Shown: positions 1-11,965 of the stretch, piece after piece | How the letters are laid out: every line of letters starts with the position of its first letter | Numbering within the stretch: position 1 is the stretch's first letter | DNA from: Batkoa obscura | Taxonomy: Eukaryota; Entomophthoromycota; Entomophthoromycetes; Entomophthorales; Batkoaceae | Assembly (NCBI GenBank): GCA_030770535.1 | Contig: JASVEC010000016.1 | Location: 744,001 to 808,000 of the forward strand | DNA: 64,000 nt | Reading direction: 5' to 3' | Notes under the pieces: model-generated | Database searches by the model: none | What the model was told of the DNA's origin: nothing | What the model saw: the letters and a program-made list of their open reading frames with translations, nothing else | Translations under genes and position numbers: made by a program

Positions 1-362
1 TTTATTTTGTTAAATTATTAAAATCAAATTAATCTTTATTTTTTTTCCATGTGCTAATATTCTTTCGTAAATTTAAGAACCAATTATAGTTTATGATTTT
101 TATTTAAGCCTTAAGTTTTTAGTATTATGTTATCATTTTGTATTAAATTAATAAAATACTAATTAGAATGACCTGATAGAACTACTTATCAGTATTACAG
201 TAGAGTAATGTTGTACTTATACATATGCTATCAAATCTTTCAATTATAATAAAACCAAAACAATTAAAAGTATATCAACTTATTTCTATAAATCTCCCCT
301 TAATTTATTAAAGTTTAACAATAAAATAGCATAAACTCCTAACAATAAACTACACCTTGTCT
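1..362. other. intergenic, AT-rich
   Basis: This stretch lies downstream of the RPB8 stop codon. I see no open frame, RNA gene or repeat copy in it. Confidence 0.5.
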
Positions 363-1286
363 TTAGTTACGTTTTGATTTTTTAGTCCCACCAACTTTAT
401 CATCTTCATCACGAGGTTTATTATCTTCAGGGATATAATCATCGATTAATAAATAAACATAATGATTAACGTTAAACTCGGCTAAACTATTTGGAGTAGT
501 AGTTAAACTTAATAATAACCCACCGAAAGAAACATATACAGTACTAATTATTAGAAAATTTATAGGTTAATTTTATAACTCTTATATAGTTTAAAACAAC
601 TACTTACGCTTCTTCTTCATTTTTTTCTTCATAACGATAGACTTTACCATACATTATATATTTAAAATGATCTCCTAAACCAGTGGGTGCCATATTGTTC
701 CATGATGGTGGCTCTGAAGTACTTGGATCATCTTTGACTGGCTTTCCATCTGGTGACAAATTGAAAGCAATGGCAATATGATATTGTTCACCGACATTGA
801 TATTGATTAATTCAGAGTTGAAATCTAATACTAATTCCATATTTAAAAAGAGAGATCTTGCTTCAAATCTAGAAACTAAAAACACAAATATTAGTTCAAA
901 TTAAAATATTAAATCGAAAGATATTAATTTTGAATAAATTTATAATTTATAATTTAAAAATTTACCTTTATCAAATTTTTTACCAAACCTATCTAAATAT
1001 AAAACTTCAAAAGCATCTCCAATCAATATATTCTCTCTGAATTTATCATCAGGGGTTACCCAATGTTTAGTAAATAAAGCTTTTGCCATCTTTTTTTTAA
1101 TTTCACTTAAATGTTTATATTTTTCATCTTCTTCTTCATCTTTTTTACTATCTAATCCAACTAAATGATGATCATTATTTTCGATTAACTCTAAATTGTT
1201 ACTATCGTTTTTTTCTTCAAATAAACCTAGTAAGTTTGTTTAATATTACTGTTTTAAATAATCGTAGTTTTATTTCACTTACTCAT
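363..1286 (-). CDS. RPB8: RNA polymerase I/II/III shared subunit RPB8 with N-terminal insert
   Basis: Subunit common to all three nuclear RNA polymerases, an OB-fold-like protein on the core enzyme. Four exons join in frame: 1286-1283, 1226-966, 875-608 and 543-363, giving 237 residues. Diagnostic stretches are GKKFDKVSRFEA, MELVLDFNSELI, YIMYGKVYR and FGGLLLSL, which match the family in order. The first exon is only ATGA, and the join restores MSLFEE, like the usual MSxLF start of RPB8. About 60 charged residues (acidic and Lys-rich) follow before DAFEVLYLDRFGKKFDK, so the protein is much longer than the usual ~145 residues. It ends in a short KKSKRN tail. If the upstream micro-exon is wrong, the alternative start is the Met at 1089. 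Identity is sure; the exact N-terminus is moderately sure. Confidence 0.9.
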
Positions 1287-4200
1287 CTTTAATAATTTTT
1301 TTAAAAAAAAGTTAGCTTTATTTTGGGATCCTTTTTTTGGATTTATTAGTTATCTTTCATTGGCAATTCGTAAAAGTTGAATTTTAATAAAATTGGTAAA
1401 TTAGTTAATTTGAATTTTAAATAAATCAACAAAACTACTATTATTATGTAATATTTATCAATCCACACCTTAAAAAACTATAAAAAATAGACTAATAAAT
1501 CAAACACTATATTATATATGTAGTGATTAAGTTTCATATAAAACAATGTACAATTTAAAGTCAGATAATGAGACAACGACAATGTGTAATTTAAATTTTG
1601 GTACTATTTTGATTATAGATAAACAAATATATGATGATATTGTAAGAATCATAACTAGGAATTCAATATATGGGGATGTATTTTTATATTTAAGAATTTT
1701 AGCAACAAATTTTCCACTCAAATAGCGCTTAAAAAATGGAAAAAATAATGAAGTCAAAAAAAACACTCCCATATGATTCCTAAGGATCTCTTGTTCAATG
1801 ATTACACTTTCGTTGTAAAATTGATAGGATGTGCGAAATTGTCCGTAGGGATGATAGACCTAAAGAATATCCTAGTTTTACTATTGACAAGGTGTATATA
1901 TCAATGTAGTAAACTAGTTTTTCATGTTTTGTGTTTAATAATTTTATAATTGATGAGTTTGATCAAAGTATGCCTATTAAGCAATTCAAATAAAGTTATG
2001 TTATTAAATGTGTTATTTACCATTAGTAATGAATTCAAACATATCAGTATATTAAAGTTTTAGTTCTATTTTTTTCATAAATTCTATTGCTTTAAACGTG
2101 ATATCATTTCGTTATTAATAAAAAAACTTGAAAAATATTTTGAATAGAAGATAATATGATAGCATAATACCACAGGCTTTAATAACTACAAAAAATAATA
2201 AATATAAAATCTCATATATTAGCTTAAACTTTAGCTAATTCATCATTTACATAAAACCACTTATCAGACTACATTTAAGACTTTTAATGTGATACTATCC
2301 TCATTGTCCAGGCATACATCAGAATACGCTTATTCTAAATTAAATAACAAAAATAGATGACTTGAAAAAGATTAAGTAATTAATAGGTGAATGAATAAAT
2401 TATGCGATTATAATTTAGTTAATAGAATTTGATTGACAGCAGCAATAACTGTACTGATTGATTTTACGATTAGTCTATAAGCAAATTTTGAGTTTATGAC
2501 CCTAATTATGTAAGTTCTTATATTAAATAGTTCTTTTAAAACATTGATAAACAATCCACAAATAGAATAACATGTCAGGTTGGTTGGTATAGTGATAGAG
2601 CTTGGTTAAACTTTGTAAAAAATTAAACTTATTATAGAAAACAATATATTATAAGCATAAAACTATATTAGTCTGATGACGAAATTCAAGTGTATAGAAA
2701 TTTTGCATAATAGGTCTAATATAGAAGATATAAACACTTTGCATTACTATACTTACCATATACACTGGGATATCAAATTCTATTTAAAAAAGGAAATCAT
2801 CAGATTTATTTAAATTTGAACTAGGTACCTCATTTGATTCAATAAACGTTTTGGATTAACTTATAATTTATCATATGGCTCTTAGAAAGAAAGGCAATTA
2901 AATTTACCTTAATATTGGGCTCCAATACTTTTATAAAACCCCTTATTTGGGTCATAGTAAAACTTAATTTCATCTATTGAATTGCACTTGAAGGAAGGAG
3001 GAATTGTCAAGGATTTTATGAAAGGAGTTTTATCAATATAAACAATTGAGATAGGATATTTAATGGTCGCGATTCGCTAGATAAATTTGATATTATTTTT
3101 TGACCTTTAATTTATTATGTTTTTCTATCTTAATACAAGTAATGGTCTAAACTAAAGCGTTTTAATTTAAAAGAGTATTTTTTCTCAAAATTAGATACTG
3201 ATCTTATACAAGTTTCATTGCAGTTGTGGAAGGCATTGTGGGAAGTAACATTCAAGATAGATAGACATAGGCAACAATCAACATTATAATGAAAATAGAT
3301 ATATACTGAGCAATGACCAATACTCAGAACTAGATAGGGTGTTACTCTAAAAAATGTGTCATTTATTTGATAATCAGACATAATAGATAAGTAAATACCA
3401 CATTAAGCTCATCTTTTGTCTTTTTGAAGTTTCTAACCTTTTACCGAATACTGCCTTTATTGAAGAAACACATAAACATATAAAGTGGTGAATGCGTTCC
3501 AAAATACTTCTATTTTTTGTTACATATTTGGTTTTGTTAAGTGAGTAACTCTATTAGTCTACTATGTATATAATTACTTAGAAGTATTTGAATTTAGATT
3601 CTCAATGAAGTAGCTCGTTGAGAAACACAAACTTGGATAGAAGGTAATAATTCACTATGAGAGTAACTAATAATTTATTATTATGTACAAAACAATTTAG
3701 AATTAGCTTTTATACGCTATATAAAGCCACAATAATGTCAACTATACAAATTGTATATATAATAATAAGGAAATCATTAAGAAATTTTTTCAAGGATCTA
3801 ATAAAAATGGTTTATAGTAAGAATTTTATTGTTTATAGAAGCATTTATGTTATTATGAATCAAACTCAATAAAATAAAGCATAGCTTAAACAAATAAATA
3901 AAATGGGCCTCCATTTATTATATTAAATTCAGCTTCATATTCATTAAACTGCCTATTATGTACACTATCATTTAGATCATATAAATTACTAAATACATAA
4001 ATCCGCACAAAAGCATTTCTACCTTTGATTTCGACCTCCTTGCATATTAGGGCGAGTAACACTAACAGTCCATTAGTTGTATAGTTGTTTTGAAAACACT
4101 TATAAAGTTGGATTTGCCGCAAGTTTAGTCTTTTTAAATTAGCTCAAACGCGACTGTTAAGCTTTTGTTTCTTCCTTGATTAATCATTCCTCTGGTGTAT

Positions 4201-4663
4201 GAAAACAATTGGATTTTTATAAGCTATAGCAATCCAGGTTAAGCCTGTAAAGTAAATAGATGAATTTTGACTAGGTTAACTATATCTCTAATAAAGTTGA
4301 GTTTGATAAATGATTTCCAATCAAGGTGAAAACCAATATTTATTTGATAAAACTCATCTAAGCCAATATCAAATGACAGATAATAGGATAACTTAGATTA
4401 GTTAATTTTCAACAACAGAAAACTGAAAAATCTTGGCCTCAACTCTCCTTGAATTTATTCTTGACCATAACGAAAGCAAATTACTATTTTGGTCAGTTAA
4501 CCAATTAGCATTGCCTCACTATAAGCCACTTTAGACCCATTATTAAACAGAGGTTAAAATGACATAAATAAAGTTAAGCGAATACTTAATGCGGTTAGGA
4601 AAAAAAATGGGTCAGCTTATCTTAATAACTTTTGGTAATAAGAAAAGACCACCTTTGTAAATA
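1287..4663. other. gene-poor intergenic region
   Basis: About 3.4 kb of AT-rich DNA. It holds one MITE-like copy (1668-1774) and a few short open frames (3130-3381, 3657-3872, 3886-4122). Those frames show no recognisable domain, no consistent exon extension and no initiation context, so I treat them as chance. Nothing else is supported. Confidence 0.5.
1668..1774 (+). mobile_element. MITE-like ~100-bp repeat, copy 1
   Basis: Core runs from GGGGATGTA to AACACTCCC and is flanked on both sides by ATAT, a 4-bp direct repeat. It has the family's central TTTTCC...GGAAAA hairpin with AATAGCGCTTAA between. Confidence 0.75.
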
Positions 4664-5544
4664 ATGGGAGGAATTAGTCCAATATCTAATAGTAAAGTGA
4701 TTGATATATTGAGTAAAAGATTAGATGAAAATGAAAATTTATTAAATGAAACGAATTCCTATTCTGCTATTAATGAAACCAATTTACGAGATGATAATAT
4801 TGAAGAAACTGGATTTGCATCTGATTTTGAAAATATAGTTACAACCTTTTGGTCTGATTTTGTAGATTTTATGTTCGCTTCGGACGTGTTTTCACTAGGT
4901 GTAGGTAAATCCACTTTTTGTTTTTATATATAAGAGAGATTTTTAAGTTTACTTGAAGGTATAATCATTGGTACCACTTTTACAGATGCCATAAACTCTT
5001 TTGTTACTGATATTTTAACCCCGCCTTTGGGCCTTTTAATTGCTGGTAAAATCATTTAATTGATATAGTTTAAAATTTATCCGCTTTTTTTAGATGCTGC
5101 TTTTGAGAATATGTTTATTGTGTTAAGGAGAGGGATTTCAAATGAACCATATAACTCAGTTAAACAAGCGTTAGAGGATGGAGCTATGTAAGTGATTAAA
5201 CAGCAATTTTAAAGTAAATGACTAACTTTTTTAGTACCATCAACTTTGGTTATTTTCTAATGTCATTGCTAAGATTTTTTTTGATAACGTTTATATTATT
5301 TTGGTTGATAAAGATTTATCAAGTAGTCAAGCGTAGTAACGAAGTACTAAAGAAAAAAAAACTACTTAAAAAACAGAAATTGATTTTGGAGCGATTTATT
5401 GATAATACTTCAAATAATGATTTGGTTGAGAACCCGATTCAAACTTCGAGATTAACCCAGGACACCAAGAACTGCGAATTCTGTTACCAATCCATTCATC
5501 TTCATGCTAAAAAATGTCCCTATTGTACTAGTACTTTGATTTAG
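4664..5544 (+). CDS. mscL: MscL-type mechanosensitive channel with C-terminal zinc ribbon
   Basis: Homologue of the bacterial large-conductance mechanosensitive channel, a pentameric stretch-gated pore. Exons 4664-4904, 4959-5045, 5094-5187 and 5235-5544 join in consistent phase to 243 residues. After a ~60-residue hydrophilic N-terminus come FWSDFVDFMFASDVFSLGVG (entry to TM1), IIIGTTFTDAINSFVTDI and LTPPLGLLIA, then ENMFIVLRRG, INFGYF and the TM2 stretch FFLITFILFWLI. These are the MscL landmarks in order. The tail has CEFCYQSIHLHAKKCPYC, a four-cysteine zinc ribbon also seen on some bacterial MscL proteins. Three spliceosomal introns show the gene is nuclear and long established. Membrane location, plasma or internal, cannot be read from the sequence. 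Confidence 0.88.
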
Positions 5545-7629
5545 TAATTTTATTGTATTAATAGTCTAATCATTTCTATGTTTTTTAAGCTACTGAATAA
5601 ATATTTATTGTCTTTTAGATTTTTGATTAGTAGAAAGTACGATAAAAGTATTAAAAATATAATAACTTAATTTATAATTAAATGCTCAAATTTAAAATAA
5701 ATGATATGTTTATATTTGAATATACTAAAATACTGAATACATTTGATAACAAAATATAATAAGTGTGAATGTTTACATATTTTATTATATTAAAAGATAG
5801 CTACTGAATTAAGTAAACTTGCTTGAATTATACTAATGGTTTATTATACTAAATTTGACTATAGATGATGACAAAATAATCAAATAAATTTAATCAACTA
5901 CATATACCATTTTTTATCATCGTCTGATTACATAGTGTTTTTAAAATTGACTAGGTTGCTAAGTAACTTTTTTGATAATGGCTTTTATAAATTTTATAAA
6001 CTTGATCAAAATAATTGAGAATTATAACAATGCCATATTTATAAATTTTGGCTATAGTCATTCTTAGAAATTACCAGCCTTATCAATGTTGAAAAATTTC
6101 ACACTCAGGCCACTACAAGGATGCTTTATATGGGGATGTATTTTTGTGTTTAAGAATTTTACTAATAAATTTTCCGCTTAAATAGCGCTTAAAAAATGGA
6201 AAAAATAATGAAAAAAATGCTCCCAAATACTTTTTGAATAATCTAGTTTTCTAAAGTTTAAGCTAGCTTAAAATCGAACTTTTAACATGCTAAGATTTAT
6301 TAATATTATTGGTTGAATCAAAATTAAACTTTGAAGCAGTTCGATTTTTTTTAGTTTCTTGTTTTTATATAGTTTTATCTGTGTTGACACAAAAGCTAAG
6401 TATTTGTTAGTAAAATTCTAGTAAAATCTTAACAAATAGTTTTAAATAAAATTTAAATACAACTAATATGTATTTAGATATAATCTCTACTCATTTTGTT
6501 TTTTACTTTTTCTAATAAAAGATACATTTCTTATATAAATATTGAATTATTAAAAAGTTGAACTTTTATTAACAAATCTTACTAGTAAAAACTTGACTTT
6601 TTTGTATTAATACAGATAAGATTACACAATAAAATACTTTATATAATCTTGTATTTTTTGAGCTAACAGTTTAACTAATTCAATATTGTACTATAGATGG
6701 CGTTTTTTATCTTGTGTTTGTACATATACGCTATATAGATATACTGCCTTAAGATTTTGAATGAAATTTTAAATACTTATTTTTTGTGATGCTACATCGT
6801 AAAAATACTTGTATCTAAAATTGGTTTCATTCAATTATATAAATACAATCTTTTAAACAAAATAATTAGGAGAAAAAGCGTTATTCAGAAAAGTGTTTGA
6901 ATTTGTAGAATTATTTAGGTTATAGTTTAGTTTAAATATTAATAGCCTAGCTTTCAGTTGGTGACATATCTGGCCTGTTGTGATATTGTTTACGGTTAGA
7001 CCTTATATTACTGATGTTTAGGAAGAGGTCTTAAATAAATAAATAGTAGATAGTATTGAAAACCAAATCATTACCAGTATGTTTAGTAAACTAAATTGGT
7101 ATATATTTTTAGTAACATGGAGTAAAAGCAGCTGAATTTTGAATTTTTTAATTGCTTACTAATAATATATATATAATTATAGCTAAGCCTAAACTAATGT
7201 TCATTATATCATAAACAACTGGTTTTTTGAATAATTAGATATAAAAACTACTGTTCAATGTTCCAAAGTTCAGCTATATTTACTGTACAGGGGTACTTTT
7301 GTTAGTTTTTTGTACAATTTCAAGCAATTACAGTTGATAACATTTATTAATCAAATTTCTAAATAAAGAAGATATGGTCATTAAATACGTAAACTTACCA
7401 TCTTTTTGTATTAATAAAGACAGTAGATCTAAGGTCTCGAGAAATCATATTAATATTGAAGCATTATTTACAAAAGCTGTATATATATTTGTTAGCTATA
7501 ATTCAAAGCTACAGAGACTATACTTAACAATCTAAGCTTTGCTAGTAGTGTAATATCAAAAATCAAATTATATAAAAATTAAAGCATACTAAACATCTAT
7601 ATTAAATACTCAACAAATAGATTTATTAA
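5545..7629. other. intergenic region
   Basis: About 2 kb between MscL and the DPBB gene. It holds one MITE-like copy at 6128-6227. I see no coding frame or RNA gene. Confidence 0.5.
6128..6227 (+). mobile_element. MITE-like repeat, copy 2
   Basis: Starts ATATGGGGATGTA and ends GCTCCCAAAT. The right arm has lost a few bases of the GTCAAAA stretch. Flanks ATAT and AAAT differ by one base. Confidence 0.7.
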
Positions 7630-8502
7630 TTAATTAGTCAATATACTAGGCTCAATACATTTTGGGGAACCATTTACATAGCTGCAAACTCTTCCTTTCT
7701 TACAATCTACTTCAAATATCATGTTATTAGAACATATTGTCTTTGAGCTTGGACCACCACAAGACTTTTCGCCTTCCTTACATATTGTTGTTCCACCTAG
7801 TTTCCTGAACTTAGCAGATTCCTTTAATTCATGCATTCTTTTTAAAGAGCGAAGATCAACTCCATCATCCTCATCTTCTTCTTCATCTTTTTTTTCTTTT
7901 TTTTCTTTTTTGTCTTTGCCTTTATCTTTATCCTCATGTTCTTTGTCTTTTTTATTCTTGCTCTCTTTTTTCTCTTTCTTTTTCTTGCTTCTATCTTTTT
8001 TAGACTCTTTCTTTTCCGAAGATTCTTCTTCTTCTTCTTCAACTTCTCTACTTTTGCCTTTACCTTTGCCTTTGCCTTTGCTTTTACCACCAGTACCTGA
8101 ACCACGGAGACCAGGAAGGTTATAATCACCTTTAATTATACCAGAGCAATTACCAGCATCAGCTTGTTCCCAAGAAGCTGCATAAAGGCCAGTAACATCA
8201 TCGAATAGTTTTTCAAATGATTTGACATTGACATCCAAACCATGACCACCTTTATCAACGGCCATAACATAAGCTACTCTACCAGATTCAGAGGTGATTT
8301 TTATACAGGCTCCACATTCACTTCGTTCAAGGTCTTCAACAGCTGTGACACGTGATAAGTCCATATCATCGTTGCTAATTTCACAGAAAACTTCAGGGTC
8401 CTCAAACTCATGCATAGAGATTTTAGTTGATCCGGAAAGGGAAGCTAACGTGCTTCCAGCTAAAAGAGATAATAAAGTAACAATTGGGATAAAGGATTTC
8501 AT
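7630..8502 (-). CDS. secreted DPBB-domain protein with Lys-rich linker and Cys-rich module (copy A)
   Basis: Unnamed secreted protein of 290 residues, intronless. Domain order: signal peptide (FIPIVTLLSLLAGSTLA, residues ~3-20); a double-psi beta-barrel region like expansin/barwin/RlpA proteins (~45-115, with SECGACIKIT, VMAVDKGGHGLDVNVKSFE and AASWEQADAGNC); a linker of ~95 residues that is almost all Lys, Glu and Asp; and a C-terminal six-cysteine module (~240-285) spaced like CBM19-type chitin-binding repeats. The first true ATG is at 8502. Expansin-like proteins loosen wall polysaccharides, but the catalytic state here is unknown. A cell-wall or host-surface role is inference. It is the only full-length member of the local three-copy family. 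Confidence 0.85.
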   Translation of the reverse strand: MKSFIPIVTLLSLLAGSTLASLSGSTKISMHEFEDPEVFCEISNDDMDLSRVTAVEDLERSECGACIKITSESGRVAYVMAVDKGGHGLDVNVKSFEKLFDDVTGLYAASWEQADAGNCSGIIKGDYNLPGLRGSGTGGKSKGKGKGKGKSREVEEEEEESSEKKESKKDRSKKKKEKKESKNKKDKEHEDKDKGKDKKEKKEKKDEEEDEDDGVDLRSLKRMHELKESAKFRKLGGTTICKEGEKSCGGPSSKTICSNNMIFEVDCKKGRVCSYVNGSPKCIEPSILTN

Positions 8503-8590
8503 TTCAAGCACAGCGAGAAAGTATTTTACACAGTAAAATTAATTAATGAAAGGATTAAGTTTTTTAAATAATACAGTCAGATAATTGAGA

Positions 8591-8599
8591 CTATTTATA
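8591..8599 (-). promoter_or_regulatory. TATA box of DPBB copy A
   Basis: TATAAATAG on the minus strand, about 90 bases upstream of the ATG. The same motif lies at the same spacing before copy B. Confidence 0.6.
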
Positions 8600-8602
8600 C
8601 CT

Positions 8603-9108
8603 TTCACAATTGATTTATATTGGTTCAACTTCATATAAAAAAATGTATAATTTTTAGTCATATATTTTAATTAATTATTTCCATGTTCTTTCTAATTTAT
8701 TTTTTTGATAAATTTTCAGTTATGTTTTCTTAGTGTTTTATTGGCTCTTTTTATACTAAGAAGGTCAACAATTACCTTTTATATAAGTATGGATTTTCCT
8801 TAATAATTAAGTTAACATTTGGCAATCTATTAAGACCATCCTTAATTTTTTGAACATAATATAAAATCATACAAATAGTAAAGAACTTAATCTGTTTTTT
8901 ATAATATATGCATTTAATGTTATTTGAAATTCCTTGATTAGTAAATTTTTTAAATTTATTTTTTATTTTTTAAGCTATTTATTTGAATTAGTTTTGAATT
9001 TATAAATTTAATTTAAACATAAATCATAGGAATATTTAAATTTCGTATTAAACCCTAGAAACTCTATTGTAATACTATTAATTCTTTTTACTTTTGATAA
9101 TTAAATTA
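8603..9108. other. 5' flank of DPBB copy A and spacer to the Atg22-like gene
   Basis: Bases up to ~8676 are near-identical to the flank of copy B. Beyond that the two flanks share only weak similarity (for example AACAATTACCTTTTA in both). No gene seen. Confidence 0.5.
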
Positions 9109-10653
9109 TTAAGATTTTTTAGCCAAAAAATGAGCATTTTTCTGTGCCCTATTAACATTAACAAAGAAAACACAGACTAAACCAGCAAAAAATAAGCCAA
9201 GGACAAAGAAATAACCTAAACGTACTTGATTAGTAGCAGCAACAATAGCACCAACAGTCAACGAACCAATCCAAGAAGTCCCCTTATAGGATATTAAATA
9301 AACACCAAAACATTCGGATTCTCTACCTTTAGGTACAATTTCAGCAAACATAACTCGATGGAAAGATTGTAAAGTGGCATAAAATGTAACTAATAATATA
9401 TAATAAGCATAGAATTCGCCTTTGGACTTAATTCCAACATTGGTATAGTGACCCAATATACCCCACAATGTTAATAGTGTACACAATATGGTTAAAAGTA
9501 TCACCATCTTTTTTGTACTAATAATTGCTTGAAATCTATTCTTAATGTAATACAATAATGTCATACCAACTCCTTCAGCTAAAGGAGCAAAAGCTGACAA
9601 AAACAATGTGTTAGTAGCAGTAACAGTTAAATTTGTTCTACCAACAAATATAGAAATATACATTGCTGTCGATAGCCCATCAGAGATAAAAAACCAAGAT
9701 AGTAACGCTAACCAAATATCTAGCGAATTATTTAAGCTCACCAAACTATTATATAGTTGACTTATAGTAAATGTAAACAAGTTAGAATTAGGGGGTAAAT
9801 CTGGCTGCTTTTCTTTGGGAAAATATCGATAGCTAACCAAACCAAGAACTAACCACCATATTCCATTTAAAGTACCAGCTAACTGTAAAGCGAATGGTGA
9901 TGATCCCATTATTAGAGAGATTGCTGAAGCACAAATAGTTACTAAAAAAGCACCAATCATACCCAAAGAAAACGAGTTAGCTGACAATTTATTTGAAATG
10001 CCATCCCTAACTTTATAGTAATCTTCTCTACCCTTAGCTTTAATTGTATCTTTATTATAGCTTGAATAAATTGGTAAATAGGAATAATAAAAAGCAGAAG
10101 CTACAGCGGATGAAAAATTTCCAACAATAGTAAATATAGTTAATAAACCAAAGTATTTATCTGGTATTGCTGAATATAAACTACAAACTAATCCACCTAA
10201 AATGGTAAAAAATAATATATATCGATTACGCCAATAGCCATGGTCGGCTAGTGCTGAAAAAAAGATTAAGAACAATGCCTGTAATACTACCCCAATCGCA
10301 TTACTATATAATGCAAATGAAGTGCTTGAGATAAATGTACTCCCTACATACACCCCACATTTATAGCCTGCTTTTTCATAATTACAGGGTGTAATGCCAT
10401 CCAATTCATACCCATTCTTAACAGCGCTAAGCTCAATCATTGGTGGTATTATATTACCTAATGCTAAAGCATATGGCAAAAACTAAGAAATGGATGTTAG
10501 GTTCTATAAACTGAAATTAAATGTATATTAAATTACTGAAATAGCATAACCATAGAAAGCCCAAGTATTTTTTTTGGTAATTGATCTATCATCTCCTTTT
10601 TCGAAAACCTGATCCTTTAAATCGAAATCCTCTGTTGTTGCTAGCTCTTTCAT
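9109..10653 (-). CDS. Atg22-like vacuolar effluxer (MFS)
   Basis: Major-facilitator protein of the Atg22 family, which in yeast exports amino acids from the vacuole after autophagic breakdown. Exon 1 is 10653-10537 and exon 2 is 10482-9109, joined in phase 0 by a 54-nt intron (donor GTAATT, acceptor CTTAG), for 496 residues. A short cytosolic head is followed by WAFYGYAISFLPYALALGN, then about 12 hydrophobic segments. The late motif AEIVPKGRESECFGVYLISYKGTSWIGSL-type region (GRESECFG and KGTSWIG) is typical of the family. Length fits. Substrate and localisation are inferred from the family. It sits between DPBB copies A and C, on the same strand. Confidence 0.85.
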
Positions 10654-11501
10654 TTTATATTAAATGTTTTACTTATAACGGAAGCTTATATTAATTTTTT
10701 TTAATCAACTAAATTTATATCCCGTAATCAGATTAATTCTTTTCTTTTCAGTTTGATTGGTAAATTTTAACGCGAGAAAAAAATCTTAAATTGTAAGGAA
10801 CAAGTATATGATCTAGCTGTTGTTTTCAATAATCTTTTGACTTATAATCTTAATATATATATAAATAGTTTTATATAAAAAGATGATAGTAGAAACTTTT
10901 AGGTCAAATCAAGAGGAGCTGATAAATAGTAATTTGTTTTATAAGATACTCCATTAAAAATATTATTTTACTAATCTTGAATTTAATAGTTTATTAAAAA
11001 AAATACTAGCAAAATAAACCTTTGTAGCTCTTTTTAAACTATCTAACTGTTCATTTAAGAGTAAAATCTAGATAAAATTTCACCTGGAATATAATTAAGC
11101 TTAAAAAATTTAGTTTGCAAAAGTTGTAACAGCTGTAATTATAAATTAAGCTAGTACATGGGGATGTTTTTTTTGGCTTCATTACTTTTTCCATTTTTTA
11201 AACATTATTTGAGTGAAAAAATTGTTAGTAAAATTCTTAAATACAAAAATACATCTCCACATGTTTAATTCTTTGAAGTAAAAATAAAAAAAATAATTGA
11301 AAAAATTGATTTAGACTTAACACTAAATCCAAAATACCTTCAAATTTGGCATTCAAGTATATTTGTATACTGTACTTGATACTTTGTTAATAGTTTTTAT
11401 GTAAAATTAATGATCTTAAAAGTAGATAAAAATTTATTGAGTGAATTTTATTAGATGTTTTCAATCTAAATGCTCTTAAGTTATCCTTATAGCTCGCTAT
11501 C
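10654..11501. other. intergenic region
   Basis: Promoter side of the Atg22-like gene, plus one MITE-like copy at 11156-11264. Nothing else supported. Confidence 0.5.
11156..11264 (-). mobile_element. MITE-like repeat, copy 3
   Basis: Reverse orientation. Flanked by ACAT on both sides (ACAT|GGGG ... CTCC|ACAT), a 4-bp direct repeat that differs from the ATAT of copies 1 and 14. Confidence 0.75.
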
Positions 11502-11965
11502 ATGGTAAAGATGATCAGCTTATCTATTATTATTCTCATCTCCAAAATCTTTGTTTTCACCACCAGTACCTTCAACACGAAGGCCAGGAAGGCTATATTT
11601 ACTTTTGATTATACCCGAGCACTTTCCAGCATCCGGTTTGTCCGGAGAAGTTTGATAAAGATCAGCATTAGTATTAAATGGTTTTGTAAAGGGTGTAGGA
11701 TTAAAATCTAAACGGTGAAAACATTTATCAATGGTCATAGCATAAATCCTAATTTACCAGGTTGATATGTAACTTTAATGCAAGTACCATATTCGCTTGT
11801 TGAAGTGATTCAACAGCAGTAACTCTGAATAAATCTAAATTGTTTACGTTTATATTACAATGACTTTTAGCTTCATTAAATACATACATCGATATCTTTT
11901 CTCAACCATAAAGGGAGCCAAGTATGCTACCAGCTAGAAGAGAAAGTAATAATAGAGATGAAGGA
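11502..11965 (-). pseudogene. decayed DPBB family member (copy C)
   Basis: The frame starting at about 11968 reads MDPSSLLLLSLLAGSILGSL, matching the signal peptide of copies A and B, then meets a stop where copy A has Ser/Thr. Downstream pieces keep KISM, DLFRVTAVE, GTCIKV, NADLYQTSPDKPDAGKCSGIIK and YSLPGLR, but spread over more than one frame. It has neither the long Lys-rich linker nor the C-terminal cysteine module. It is a host gene copy, older and much more diverged than A and B. Expression of a short N-terminal peptide cannot be excluded. Confidence 0.8.

Noticed and set aside
2572-2630. tRNA-like words (GGTTGGTATAGTG) near 2.6 kb
   Set aside because: No pairing acceptor or T arm could be found.
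3130-4122. Three short frames between RPB8 and MscL
   Set aside because: No domain, no exon partners and composition as expected by chance.
7721-8125. Ser/Leu/Phe-rich frame on the plus strand, 134 residues
   Set aside because: Mirror of the Lys/Glu-rich linker of DPBB copy A; the same shadow recurs at copy B.
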